Below are positions 11,261 through 22,599 of a stretch of 64,000 bases of DNA, one piece after another (the first letter of the stretch is position 1; each line of letters starts with the position of its first letter). A program made the translations under genes and the position numbers. Below the pieces are notes generated by a model. The model ran no database searches, was not told the DNA's origin, and saw nothing but the letters and a program-made list of their open reading frames with translations. This DNA comes from Stratiolaelaps scimitus (Eukaryota > Arthropoda > Arachnida > Mesostigmata > Laelapidae): the NCBI GenBank assembly GCA_019614645.1, contig JABWDB010000004.1, positions 14,756,001-14,820,000 on the forward strand, in the 5' to 3' direction.

Positions 11261-11640
11261 TTACACTGTACAAGTGTAACTAGATCAAGACTTTTTTGAT
11301 AAATAGATCTTTATTTCAAGTGAATTTGGCCAAGAATAAAGTGGTTGTCTGAGTGAAATCCATTAGGGACGTCTGGCGCGGTCGACGGAAACCGAGGTTG
11401 GACCTCTCCCGCTCTATCCAGAGTGAGGCGTGCGCACGAAGCAACCACAGAAGGCCAACAGGAGTTGGCCCCCCATGTACGGTACAACGGGCAAGGACTG
11501 GCTAGACGAGTCGCTCCCTTCGGTGAGGGCAGCGATCGCGGCCGGAGATGAGCGATGACTGATGAACAATCCGTGCAACTGCCGCTACCATGAAGGCTCA
11601 ACGACGAAGACTTTTATTAGAATGACTCAGAAAGGCGGAG
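11261..11640 (-). mobile_element. possible 3' end of a mobile element (antisense)
   Basis: Read on the minus strand, a GC-rich stretch of about 300 bases is bracketed by two AATAAA strings (plus-strand TTTATT at 11613-11618 and 11310-11315). A 96-codon frame (11311-11601) closes with a TGA that overlaps the second AATAAA. Just beyond, a 7-bp inverted repeat (TTACACT 11261-11267, AGTGTAA 11273-11279) marks the edge. The jump from GC-rich to AT-rich DNA at a polyadenylation signal is typical of the 3' end of a retroelement or a solo LTR, but the encoded peptide matches nothing I know. An ordinary terminal exon is an alternative. Confidence 0.25.
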
Positions 11641-11884
11641 GAATCATTCCGAGTTCCCGTTCGAAATGAACGAGGGAATGAAGCCATACTCGAAACTTGC
11701 CTTTCAAATCGAACCAGGAGACATTTTGTACCGTTCGTTGTACATGTCACTCTGTGACCCCTGCGTTACAAGTGAACTATCGATAAAATTTGAACAGTCG
11801 TCTTGTGAGTACGCTTAATAACAAAACGCTTGAGATGGCTGAGAGAAGAGAAATATCGCCCTTCGCAAGTTATTATTACTCACA

Positions 11885-12050
11885 CCCGCAGGATATTGTC
11901 GACGGTTTAGTATGCCATGGTAGGTGCACGGGTTCGATCCCTGTCGTTGCACATTTGGATTTAAAGGGGTAAATCTTATAAAGCACTGGCAAACGCCGTT
12001 ATAGCGTAGACGCTAAATGTTGGCTGAGAGTCGGCCCGGAAAATTTACTA
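11885..12050 (+). mobile_element. second tRNA-like SINE relic
   Basis: A B-box string GGTTCGATCCC (11931-11941) lies in a tRNA-like context ending GTCGTTGCAC. About 65 bases of unrelated sequence follow, then a 3' module at 12005-12050 holding TGTTGGCTGAGAGTCGGCCC and an A/T-rich end. That 3' module recurs at 13198-13243, which shows it is a dispersed repeat and not unique DNA. The upstream A box is poorly preserved. This repeat is different from the SINE at 3065-3216: the sequences share only the tRNA-like B box. Outer limits are approximate. Confidence 0.5.
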
Positions 12051-13183
12051 TACTTGCCTGTCATGGCATTAAGATTCCGATCATTCTGATCCACATTTGA
12101 CTACATAAGCGCAACGCGAGTTTCGCTATCGGCGAGCCCGCCGAGGTCACCCGAGTGAGCACTATTTTTTCGCGTTGCCTATGAGCTCATTCTCAACGAC
12201 TGAAATGTACATTGGCGACTGGTTCATTTCGGTAAATTCGTTTCACTGCGAAGCTGCACCAACTATAAGCTTCACGAACTAAGATCAGCTTTATGTAGGA
12301 ACACGTTCGCTGAACCCTGCAGTACATTACCACTGTCTAAGTCACAAACTGATGCTGTTGCTGCTGCCGCTGCAACAGAGAGAGCGCCTGACGTTATCTG
12401 ACACGTGAGCGAAATATAATACCTAACGCCATCGGATCACGCTGTAGTGGTAAGTTCCCGTCAAAGCCCGATCAAGAATACTCGAACTTCGAACAACAAC
12501 AACCGCAAAAAAAATTGTGCATTGCCACAAAGCAATTGTCGTATTTTATACTACCGGTGCTAAAAATTGTCGTATTTTATATACCAGTGTATATATTATG
12601 TATATGCGAAACTATTAACACTATTGCAATCATATAGAGTCATTACACTCTTGACAGAATGTTGTAGCAGCTGTTATGATTATATTGTACTTGGCGATTT
12701 TTCGAAAGTTTTCATGTAGAATTATTACAATAATTCCAGCATACAAACATACTCGTTCTATATAGATAATTTAGGCAGCGGTAGGCAATACCTATGGAAA
12801 AGATATTGCTAATTAGGTTCGTTTTTGCTATTACAACTGCTGATAATGTCTGGTCTCTTCCGAAGGTTATTTCGATCGAATGTTGAAATATTTTTATTAT
12901 TGTCATTTTGACAACTATTGTATATATTAAAACACACAAAAAAAATATATATATACATATGACGTAATAGTTTGATTATATAGATCTGTGTCGTTGTGAG
13001 ATTTGTTTTGTCAAGTTCAGACCCATATGTTTAGGATATGGTCGCCAAGCTCAGCGATTCTATTGGTTGTGTTCCCCACAGTTCTAAACAAATACCGCAG
13101 ATGTGAGGACTGGACTGGGCCATGAACCTCTAGATATAATATATGGTCCTATATGGAGCCCTATATATATAATATATGGTCGC
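12051..13183. other. AT-rich non-coding stretch
   Basis: No gene seen. A 9-bp inverted repeat, GCAACGCGA (12111-12119) and TCGCGTTGC (12170-12178), encloses about 50 bases. A 25-base unit is duplicated at 12534-12589. Around 13130-13180 the string ATAATATATGGTC occurs twice about 40 bases apart. Confidence 0.6.
12534..12589. repeat. two-copy tandem duplication, about 31-bp period
   Basis: AATTGTCGTATTTTATA starts at 12534 and again at 12565; both copies run on into a TACCGGTG / TACCAGTG end, so each unit is about 25 bases with a short spacer. A recent local duplication is the simplest reading. Confidence 0.85.
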
Positions 13184-13257
13184 TAGACATCGTAACACGT
13201 GTACGATAAATGTTGGCTGTGAGTCAGCCCGGGAAATTTATTTTAGACATCGTAACA
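13184..13257 (+). mobile_element. 46-bp SINE 3' fragment flanked by 14-bp target-site duplication
   Basis: The insert 13198-13243 matches the 3' module of the repeat at 12005-12050 (shared core TGTTGGCTG-GAGTC-GCCCGG-AAATTTA with a few substitutions). It is flanked by two exact copies of TAGACATCGTAACA at 13184-13197 and 13244-13257. A perfect 14-base direct repeat tight against a repeat fragment is the footprint of target-primed reverse transcription with strong 5' truncation. It also fixes the right-hand end of the SINE family at about AAATTTATTT. Confidence 0.75.
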
Positions 13258-15211
13258 GAATATCCGTTTGGGAACCGCTAGACTTATGTAACGTTTTGCG
13301 TAAACTTCTGGCGTCTCTACGATAAAGCATCTAAGAAGTAATATGTCCACAAACCGTTTTGACGGACCGAGTTATACGCGTAATGTGCTGATTAAAATGA
13401 AGTTGTAAACTCCATTTACTCATTTGTTACACTGCGAGAAATAGCAGAATATGCTTACTTGGACTGAATACTGGACATGTTCAATGGGGCCATCCATTGC
13501 CGCATTGCGCTGAAAATAACATGCAGCCTGCGTTGCCGAGTATGCGTTGAGAGTCGGCCTCCGCAGTTACGTTTGTTTTTGCTTTCGAATCGGTTCCGAT
13601 TGAACGTCACTAACATGGAATACAATTTGCCATGTAGGTACCGATAATGGGACGGGTGTGTCACCAGGAGTCAACTACTTGTCTGGATGCGACAATCGAT
13701 ATAAGGACACAAATCTCCACGCGAGATCAGCAGCTCCATGTGATGACCGAATTCGCCGCCTCGAGTCACTGGGCTCTCGTTGGATCAATATGGTGTGACG
13801 TTCGCCTTTCCCAACCTGGAAAGGTTGGTTTGGCCGTCCAAGGTGCTACTTTTGATTCCGATCGTTCGCGAACGAGCAGGCACGAAGAGCAGCTTTATGA
13901 TGACCTGTCTGATGGCAGCTCTATCCGAAAACCATGTCGGCATATGTTACAATAAATGCAATAGAACTCAACGCAGTTTCGTTACCTAGGCATACTGCAC
14001 GGTATTATAGCGACGACGACGACGACGATCCGAGTCAAAGGCAGAATTTTCGGCACCAAGTGTCGCTTCAAGCTCAAACGAAAGTACACATTCATGCTCG
14101 TCCTCGTTGTCTCGGGCTGAGGAAACACTGTTTCGTGACAACGACAAGAATTTCCAATCGACCAATAGCAGTGATACACGTTAGCTAGTCGGTTTTTCTT
14201 CGGTTGATGTCGGCGATGTGAGCGTTACCGCTCTACGTTGTTCCTCCCCAGCCAGCTTCTCATAACGACGAACGACGGGTCGACGAACTCGGCGCAACTT
14301 TTCGATTGAACTCTTCAGATTCCGCCACAGATTTCGCGTCGTGGCCATCGTTCCCGAGACGATGAAGAGAGGATTAGTAATCAGACACCCTCGCGGCTAC
14401 TGTCACTAACCCCGTGGTAGGTGTTAACTTCTTCGGCGTTTTTTTCCGACTGCTCGTTCTCGTCATTGACATTCTCGTCCCGCTCGCTCGCTCGCCGCAG
14501 TCCTCGGCCTTGCCGCCGGGTTCAGACAGTCACGCCGGGGGAGCGTTGCACTTTAAGTACATTGGGGCCCGCGAGGTGGCCGCGGCCTGACGTTTTCTAT
14601 TCGAGCGTCTTTCGCTTTTCCAATACTCAATTGCTGATTGGGCTGCTGCTACTGCTGCTGCCGCTGCTTTTGCCGACATCGGCCTCCATCCCGGAAGAGG
14701 AAGTGGTAAAATGGAAATGGATCCCATATATAACAGATAGATGGGCATACGCATACATACCAGCTGCCAGCTACCATCGACTTTTGCCCATCGCTGCAAT
14801 CTGCAATCTTGCTCGCTGCATCAGATGTACCGAGTCGCGCTGCATCCAACCGACTGTATTCGACTGGCCGGTCACCTCATCAGAGTGCTTCGATACGACG
14901 GGGCAGCAGGCAAAAGTCGCGAAAGGCGCCGATAGTTGTCTTGCCTTGCTTTGATCCGAGCCATGTCGTCGCTGGCACTGCTACTATCGTTTCATTCAGC
15001 GTGACCGGGGTCGGGGAATGGGCGGTGAATGAGCGAGTGCATTCATTCTGCAGAGGAACCGAACGGCCGTACGCCCCCCGTTGCTGCCCGCGTAGGGTTG
15101 GTGTTCATTAATAAGACGTTTTTGGTCCGCGATGGCATAAGCTTTCGCTGTGCCACTCCTTCCCCGGTATTGCGTCTGTCTTGCGGGACGTTGCTGCTAC
15201 CCCTACTGTTA

Positions 15212-15228
15212 CTGCTGCTGCTGCTGCA
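15212..15228. repeat. (CTG)n trinucleotide run
   Basis: Five CTG units in a Leu/Ser-rich chance frame; a looser CTG/CTA tract lies at 14641-14671. Confidence 0.9.
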
Positions 15229-15438
15229 CTCAGATGGACAGACAGGCAAGCTCGCTGGCTGGCTCCATTTGTGATGGTTGTCGCGATGGCCGCGTGTTCC
15301 TCCCATATCGTGGCGCCTTTACGTCCACCTGCTAGGGCGAGCCGGTGCGCCGCTGGCGACAGATTTAGCATGGCTAACTCTGTGCAGCTGAGCGCAACAT
15401 TCAGTTATGCAGTATTTATTATCATGGGAGGGCGGATC

Positions 15439-15449
15439 GGGGGGGGGGG
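15439..15449. repeat. G11 homopolymer
   Basis: Eleven consecutive G bases on the plus strand, the same length as the run at 3458-3468. Confidence 0.95.
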
Positions 15450-15619
15450 AGTCAAGAAGCGCGAAGAAGGGACATTAGAATATAACAGTAACAAACGCGG
15501 AATTGTGAGATGGTTGTTATCGTTATTGTTCTTGCCAACTGAGAAGAATATAATCGAGCATACAAGCGTAGCCTCACTGTTGCTTACAAATCTACAAAAA
15601 TATCAATGTGATGATGTGT

Positions 15620-15620
15620 G

Positions 15621-15650
<30 letters not shown>
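15620..15650. repeat. (TA)n microsatellite
   Basis: A TA run of about 30 bases with one interrupting G near its right end. Confidence 0.95.
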
Positions 15651-15651
<1 letters not shown>

Positions 15652-17872
15652 TCATTGTCTTGGTGTTTATAGCCGGCGCATACATACACAGGAGGGATCA
15701 TTGACGCCGTGATGTTGGCAGGTGACGATAGCAGTGATATGGAAGACGCTACGCCCTCTTCTAAGGTTACTGCTGTCGACGGTGTTGCTGGTATTGTTCC
15801 TTGATAAGAATTTCTGCTCTCTATGTTACCCGTTGCGTAGTGGCCCTTTGCCTCTTCGCAGTCTGCTTCTCGTTGTGCTGTTATATTATACTTGCTGCAC
15901 TCCTGCGTGCCCGCGGCGTTGGCGCGCATTTGCCGTTAGCCTAGAAGGCCTGGCTAGCTATGTGACCTCGTTAGGCCTTTCAATGATTGGGCTTCCCCGT
16001 CAAGCTTTATACAACATTGCCCTGTACAAGCGAATCAGGGACTTCTGTAGGTATACAGGGGGTGTCGCTGGGTCACACGGTGTCGGCAGGTTCCGTTGCC
16101 AATGAGCCACGAAGGCAACTATACTGGTCTCGTGGTTGTTCCTTCCTACCTACCATCGCGTAGGTACCTATATAGCAGTGCGTGAGCGGCACTGGTCCAC
16201 GTCGTCACGGACCTCCTCCTCTTTCCCGTTTTCTCATCCAGGAGAGGCCACCCTCGTCCGATTCTGTCCCAGGCGCGCAGTGGCCACCACGCATTCGACC
16301 AATCACCTCTTATTCTCCGACCGCAGTGACGTTGCGGGCATCGTGGCCAAGGGGGCGGCTAGCGTGGCCTACGGCCTCGGGATCAAAGGCCATTGTTTGC
16401 GATGAAGTGATGGCTGACGTCAGCCGACAGAGGATACGGATAGCGAGTAGCGCGGCAAGGCGAAGGGCTGGCAATGCCCACGGTTCGTCCGGGGGTTCAG
16501 CTTGGCTCGGTGGTCCAGCAGGGCGGGCGGGCGTTCGTCGCGAGCCACCATCTCGGCAAAGCCAGCCGAATAGATTAACGCGCTAACGAAGCTGCCTCCA
16601 CCTGCAGATGTTGGACGTGGCATACGCTAGGCGGCCAGCTTGCCTACCTTGTTCGCCGGGTGGATGTGTAGAATTTACCAGCGTAGCTATTGGCAGTATG
16701 GTGTATGTATACTCGCTTGGGTTATTGTGTACTGGGTGGTTGATGACCGTACCGCCGCCTCAACAACTAATGCAGCTTCTGGGTTCGTCGGGAATAGGAG
16801 GCGAATATAGGAACGCCTGATAGGGTATGCTAGGAGAACTGGCCCACCGTAGATCATTCACCGAAGCAGCATTAAGAACCAACTCAGTGCCATAGAACTC
16901 AACGGGCAGAAACAAGACGATGGTTGCACCCCACCACCGTATGGCACTCCGTTGAACGATCATACTATAAATACGTACGTAGCTTCGCAAATTGTGCTCC
17001 AGAGGCGGATCGTTTTGGATATTTCGATGGGTCGTTTAGTGGGTCATTCTAACCCACGTGGGCATGTTCTTAATGCTCAGTCTCCTTGCATAGCCATACG
17101 GAATACAGCGATAATGTGCCCTTTAAATTCAAATGCACCAACGTGTTTTATTGACAAGCCAGCCAGCAGTCGTACTCAAGCTCCTGAACATTTTTACACC
17201 TCCTTGTTAGCAATAACTGGTAAAATCAAGTCGAGTGACATTAAAAAAAAACAGCAATCAGTAAACGCCGCCAAGAAGTGAACCTTCTGCAATTCACCTG
17301 CGCAGGTAAGTCTTCTATACGACCTTTCTGCCCATCGTAGGGGAATGGCTAGGTACCCCTCGATGCCGAAGGAACCCCTGAGCCTTTTTAGCCTTCTGCT
17401 ATTGTAGGTTTGCCCGTAGAGAGGTCAAATCAGCTTGCAACGGTAGCAAGGTCTGCAAGGCTCTCGTGAGACGCTGCGCCGTAACGCTAACCAGATACTG
17501 CCCGCCTCTATCATCCACACAAACACACCAGATGAACAGGCACACATTGGAAGTTGCCGCTTGGCCAGTTACTCACAGCCAGCTGAAATAGCAGCTTCGC
17601 CGCTGCGGTTATATGTCAAGTACTACACGATACTATACATACCATGAATAAATGTACTGGCGCGGGTTACACTGTGCGCAATATGTGCCCTGTTGTTCGT
17701 TGCAGAGCTCGCAGCGTACCCCCTGCCTCACGGTTGATTCACGCGCAGCTGGGTATTTAGAAAATGATTAACGGATGATGAGTACTAGGCGAGGAGGGAG
17801 ACTGCGACGAGGGGATGGCTTGGTCGGGCCTGGGATGACTCTTGAGTGGCAGGTAGGCCACTGGGTTCCTAT

Positions 17873-17876
<4 letters not shown>

Positions 17877-17913
<37 letters not shown>
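17877..17913. repeat. (TA)n microsatellite
   Basis: A pure TA run of about 37 bases. Confidence 0.97.
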
Positions 17914-17915
<2 letters not shown>

Positions 17916-20865
17916 CCAGAACATAGAAACAAAGAGAAGCAGTTGAGCAAAAGCTTCTACCAGTACGAGGAGCGAGAGAAGGTCGTTCAGGCCAGCGGTC
18001 GCTGCCACTGGCGGTGGTTAGGGAAGCGAGCGGGCGACCAGTTCCGTTCGAGGCGTCCGCGGAGGGGGCGATGGCGGCAGCAGCGGCATTCATGGTGCAT
18101 AAGTGAATAAGTGAATTATTCCCTACGAACGCCGCCTGGTGTCTCGGATATCCGCTGACGGATGGCCCACTGGGACTTACGTGATTCCAGCGTCCACTCT
18201 CGTTCTCTCCCTCTTTCACTCGCTCTCTTGGCGGCACTGCCTGTCTGCCATATACATACATGGGGAGGGTCCAAAAGCTCTCTCAATGGTCTGTGTCCAA
18301 GACACAGTGTCAGCAGAGCAAGTCAGCGAATGCCTACATTCTGACAACACCGAGTCTGGCCGGCCATTATAGTCTTGTCAGAGAGTGCATTTCTTTGGAA
18401 TCTCGATCTATAGTTCTGTACATAGTCAGCGTACTAGTCAACTCACGGCGTGCATGTTTGACGTTAAAGGGAAAAGAGATCAATGACCTGATTCCAGTAT
18501 ACCCAGCAGCCCAAGCAGACGTTTCCTTAGCGTATGCATTATCACTGGCGAGCCATATGCTTCAACATGCTACGATCAGTGTTTAGATGCAGTAACAACT
18601 TGCTGCTGTAGCTTAGCTAGTACGTACCGCCACAAGCAATTCCCGATCGCTTGTAGTTAATTTATTCGGAAACGCATTTAGTTATTTATCAGGAACCCAA
18701 ATAGGCCCCCGTGCCTCGATGCTCCTCGATGCTGCAGCCTATCGCGTCTTGCTCGTGAGCGATACCTATCCATGACGATGCGAAGTGACGCCATCTAACG
18801 GTCGCCTAGATCTAGCACTTGGCTGGCTACTTAACAAACAATAACATAACCAGTAAGATTGCAAATGTTCTCTTCGCTCCTAGCCGCTGATAAGTTATGT
18901 ACAGGCTATTGTGCCCTTTACCTACATCTATATATATATATATATATGTACGTGGTGTTAATATAAGCTCTCTCGGAGCACGGAGATGTTAAACATGCCT
19001 TGCTTTGCCTGCTTTCCCAGTCGCAAGACACCAATGAAACGATTTTTCACGCAACCTATATTCCACCTGTCGAGCTATACGGTCAATTAGAGATTCGAGA
19101 GCATATAACCGTATACTAATTTAAGAGGCTTGACTCTTGAACAAAGAAGGTGCGTACCGTGCCCGTGGATAACTGCAATGTTACTTTTCACAGCCGAAAC
19201 GCCGGCTACGTCAGGTCTGCTGCAAGCTATAAGGTTCATCTCATTTATAGCGTATACATACACGGCACGCTGTCATCTACATGATACCATGTCGGACAAA
19301 TGCAAACATCACAGCGCGGCAGTACATCCGTACGTATGTAGGTAACACACAATAAGGGCTAACAACAAGGGAAGAGGCCACCTTCATTATGGAAAGGCCA
19401 TTAGTCGGCGTAGCCATTTTACAGCGGCGCCAGTGGCAACCTACTGTTTGGCATCCTACTGCGGCTGCTGCTACTGTTGGTGCCATGATCGCATCTGCTA
19501 CCCACACTACCACCAACACCACCATCACTACCACGACTACGACAACTCCCAAGAGCCCGACGACTCCTGCTTGTCGACGAGCGGCGCCAGCCATGTTTCA
19601 TCCTGTGACAGCGCACTTACGTTAGTCACATGAACAGCACCAGTCCAACATATGTGTATGAGTGTATCGTTAGGCGTATCAAGCCACCAATCTCAGATCG
19701 TGCAACTCCCCCCATCGCTTTGCCAATCGCTCAGTTCGGTTGCACGCAGCATCCCCACCAGCAGCCGACACTGAGCTGTCGAGAACAGCACTATACAAGA
19801 AGAACAACAATAACAACAGCAACGATTGCTTCATACGTTGGCCAATGCGGTCCTTGGCTCCCTAATCCTGCACCGGCTGCAATTTCGCTGCACCAGGCGC
19901 AGTCGGTTCGGCAACGATCGACGTCGTGCCACCCATCCGGTGGCCTATATACTGCGGAAGCTGCAGACTCGATCTTCGTCAATAGCTGTTTAATGAGCGT
20001 GACGCCTCACAGACACTGAGCTCTTCTACTGTCAGTGTGTCGGACTTGACGGCACGGACCTCCAAGGTTCGATCGTCAATAATGCTTCGCAGCGACAGGT
20101 GCCTGCCCGGGCCCGACCTGAGCTGCAGCTGTTGCAGTGACATATAACCTCAATAGACCTCAACGCGAATCCATCGTTGTCCCTTCTAGCTCCCATACAG
20201 TATGTACGCACCGGGAGCAGCCTGTCGTTCCCGTGATAGGGGGCGCTTTCTCTTCGAGGATCTGAAGGAAGCGAGCTTATCTTATCTCTTAGCTTGTCGT
20301 GGATGTAACTGATAACTGGTACGTAACGTGGTATCAATGCCATGCATAAGGATGCCATAAGAACGATTGAACGCCAAATGTTCACTCGATCATAGCCCAT
20401 CGCTAACTGAACCGTCTCTATGACTATTATAGTTAGCAGTTAGCATTCACTTTGAACATGTGCAGGAATCAAAATCATTATATTCCACGCTATTCATCGA
20501 GATAAATAAACGGCAGTGTGGTACCTGGCGATAAGTTGTACCGCATTTCGTGGACACAGCAAACGTTCGTGGAATCATTTATCGCCTACGACTCTCATAG
20601 GGTTTCAGCGACAAGTGTCTCTATTCATAAATAGTTCGCCGTCCATCGCGTCCAATTGTGAAAAGTGTATCGTAACATCGGCAATAAATATTGTAAGTGA
20701 CATGAGCATGGAATCGATCCGTCGGATGCATGCGTCGGCTCCACTGAGCACGCTATTGGCTCAACAAAATGTAACATAAATTTTGTTGCACTTAGTCTAA
20801 TGATTCAGCTTTAAAGGCCCAAAGGTCGAGTAGGCTAAATCTAGATCGATCGGAAGTATCGGATA
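17914..20865. other. non-coding stretch, no gene recognised
   Basis: No gene recognised. A TA run lies at 18929-18947. Between 19400 and 19620 the plus strand is rich in ACC/CCA and ACT triplets and gives low-complexity His/Thr/Tyr frames in several phases. A 122-codon minus-strand frame (20032-20400) has no recognisable feature. Confidence 0.55.
18929..18947. repeat. (TA)n microsatellite
   Basis: A pure TA run of about 19 bases. Confidence 0.95.
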
Positions 20866-20869
20866 TGTA

Positions 20870-20892
<23 letters not shown>
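20870..20892. repeat. (TA)n microsatellite beside the fold-back element
   Basis: A TA run of about 23 bases that immediately precedes the first arm of the fold-back structure at 20905-21137. Confidence 0.95.
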
Positions 20893-20900
<8 letters not shown>

Positions 20901-20904
20901 AATA

Positions 20905-21045
20905 ATTGAACAACGTTAGTCATTGGGAAAGACTTGACTAGTGCGAAATAATACATGATTATATACATATAATCATGTATTATTTTTATATATATATGAT
21001 CGAACAGCGTTTAGTCATTGGAAAAGACTTAACCAGTGCCAAATA

Positions 21046-21089
<44 letters not shown>

Positions 21090-21137
21090 TATTTAACACT
21101 AACCAAGTCTTTTCCAATGATTAAACCTTGTTCAATC
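20905..21137. mobile_element. fold-back element with three related arms
   Basis: Three copies of one 50-60 bp sequence are present. Arms A (20905-20954) and B (20998-21057) are in the same orientation; arm C (21084-21137) is inverted. All share a core like CATTGG-AAAGACTT followed by AAATAATA. B and C face each other across a TA run (21051-21083), forming a hairpin with about 60-bp stems at roughly 84% identity; most differences are transitions. Arm A runs into its own perfect palindrome: 19-bp arms at 20946-20964 and 20967-20985 with a 2-base centre. There is no reading frame, so any mobility would need another element's enzyme. It looks like a MITE or fold-back unit grown by partial duplication. 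Confidence 0.7.
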
Positions 21138-21951
21138 AATCTCATTAAATAGATAGTTGAAACACTGCATTTTGTGAATCGGGAGTGTGTTCTTTATATC
21201 AGCTGGCGTGTGCCGTACATGTTTTCAATGATACGCCACTTATGTTACGCGCTGACTGGCGCAGCTGACCCGATGCCGATCCTAGAGAAGATATGAGATC
21301 GGGATTATTTTTAGCGTGTGTCAGTGTCTTTTACATGTCTCCCCGCATATGTTTGTGGTTGGGTCGAACCGAGCAACCACACCCACGATTGCCTGCTGCT
21401 TTTACTGCTATTGCTACTACTACTAATAATAATATAACTACTACAGATGAGTCTTCTACGGGTTGGGCCCCTGTCAGTATCTCTAGCAGTTCCGTTGACT
21501 AAACATTGTCTATCTGCATACACCTATACATATCCTATTCACCTGCATATCCTATCCGTATAATCTTGTCTATTCCGTGATTTCGTATTCCCTTTGTCAC
21601 CATCATTCCCCGCTTACAACATGCCCTCGATATTCCTTCTGCAAGACTCATACACCCACCAGCCAGTGATGTTCTGTCAACAACATAATCAGCTCATTGC
21701 TTTTGTTTCTGGTCTGACCTTCAGTCTCCCCAGGTGCCTTGCCCTCTAATTAGGCTTGTCCAGAGCTTTCGAGTAATGTCTGTTCTTTTCTGTGGCTTCG
21801 AATAATCGACTACAAATCAGTTTGACAACGATTTCTATAGATGTTATCGGTGTATTTACATGTTTTCCTAGAAAGTGTTGTCAACCACTTGGCCTGTGTT
21901 TAGCCGTCGTACCAGATGCTATCGCCCCTATAGCCTTCGACGCCCTCTCTT

Positions 21952-21973
21952 CCTCTCTCTCTCTCTCTCTCTC
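21952..21973. repeat. (CT)n microsatellite
   Basis: A CT run of about 22 bases. Confidence 0.95.
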
Positions 21974-22330
21974 GCTCGTGCTTGCTTTGGACCCATGAAA
22001 ATCTAGATGATCGTTATGCTTTGGTGGTCTTTGTTTTTCGCCACCACGCATAGCCCTATAGCTCATTCCTGCCCGTTTCTTTAACTCGCTCATTTAACCT
22101 GTGCGTATAGCTTCAGCTGAAGTAGCGGAGTGCCTAACGATGAGAGGCTCCCAGGGAAGAAAGTAGATGAGGCAGGGAGTCAGAGCAAGTGCGAAATACC
22201 TAAAAGTACCACCAAGCCTGCCCTGCCAGCGAATGAACGAAGAGGGATTTCTGGGATCATTTGGCAGACAGCGGGCAAGCCGGGCACGAGGCCCTGCACC
22301 ATACGGAGTGGATCTGAAGGCTTGGAGATA

Positions 22331-22340
22331 GGGGGGGGGG
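22331..22340. repeat. G10 homopolymer
   Basis: Ten consecutive G bases on the plus strand. Confidence 0.95.
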
Positions 22341-22571
22341 TACTTGAAGCCGAGCAAAGCGGGATAGCGGAAGACGCAGGATACATGCGTAGCGGGGGTC
22401 TGCATAGTGAAGGGTTCTGGCCTAACCGACTACCTGCGGATGGCAAGGCGACGGCAAAAGCAGCCGTTATGTTTAGAGTGCTCCGCTCTGAGAACGCCGC
22501 CCCCTACAGCGTGGTCTGAGAGCGCGAAACCACTGCGTATCTCGCGTCGAGGCATTTCTCTCGGCAAAAGC

Positions 22572-22599
22572 CATCTAGACGACAGACACTGTCTAGATG
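22572..22599. other. perfect 9-bp hairpin
   Basis: CATCTAGAC (22572-22580) and GTCTAGATG (22591-22599) are exact reverse complements around a 10-base loop. Each arm carries the palindrome CTAG. Confidence 0.6.

Larger units (their letters stand above)
13258..17876. other. non-coding stretch, no gene recognised
   Basis: No gene recognised. A possible very degenerate third copy of the SINE 3' module (GAGAGTCGGCC) lies near 13548. GC-rich CTG-containing patches lie at 14641-14671 and 15212-15228. A G11 run is at 15439-15449 and a TA run at 15620-15650. Frames of 127-177 codons (14421-14954, 15181-15672, 16182-16586) have no domain signature and overlap frames on the other strand. Confidence 0.55.

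Noticed and set aside
13529..13556. Third copy of the SINE 3' module
   Set aside because: Only GAGAGTCGGCC and a few neighbouring bases match; too short to separate from chance.
22130..22519. 129-codon plus-strand frame in a GC-rich island
   Set aside because: Four frames overlap here on both strands; none has a recognisable motif, so no coding strand can be chosen.
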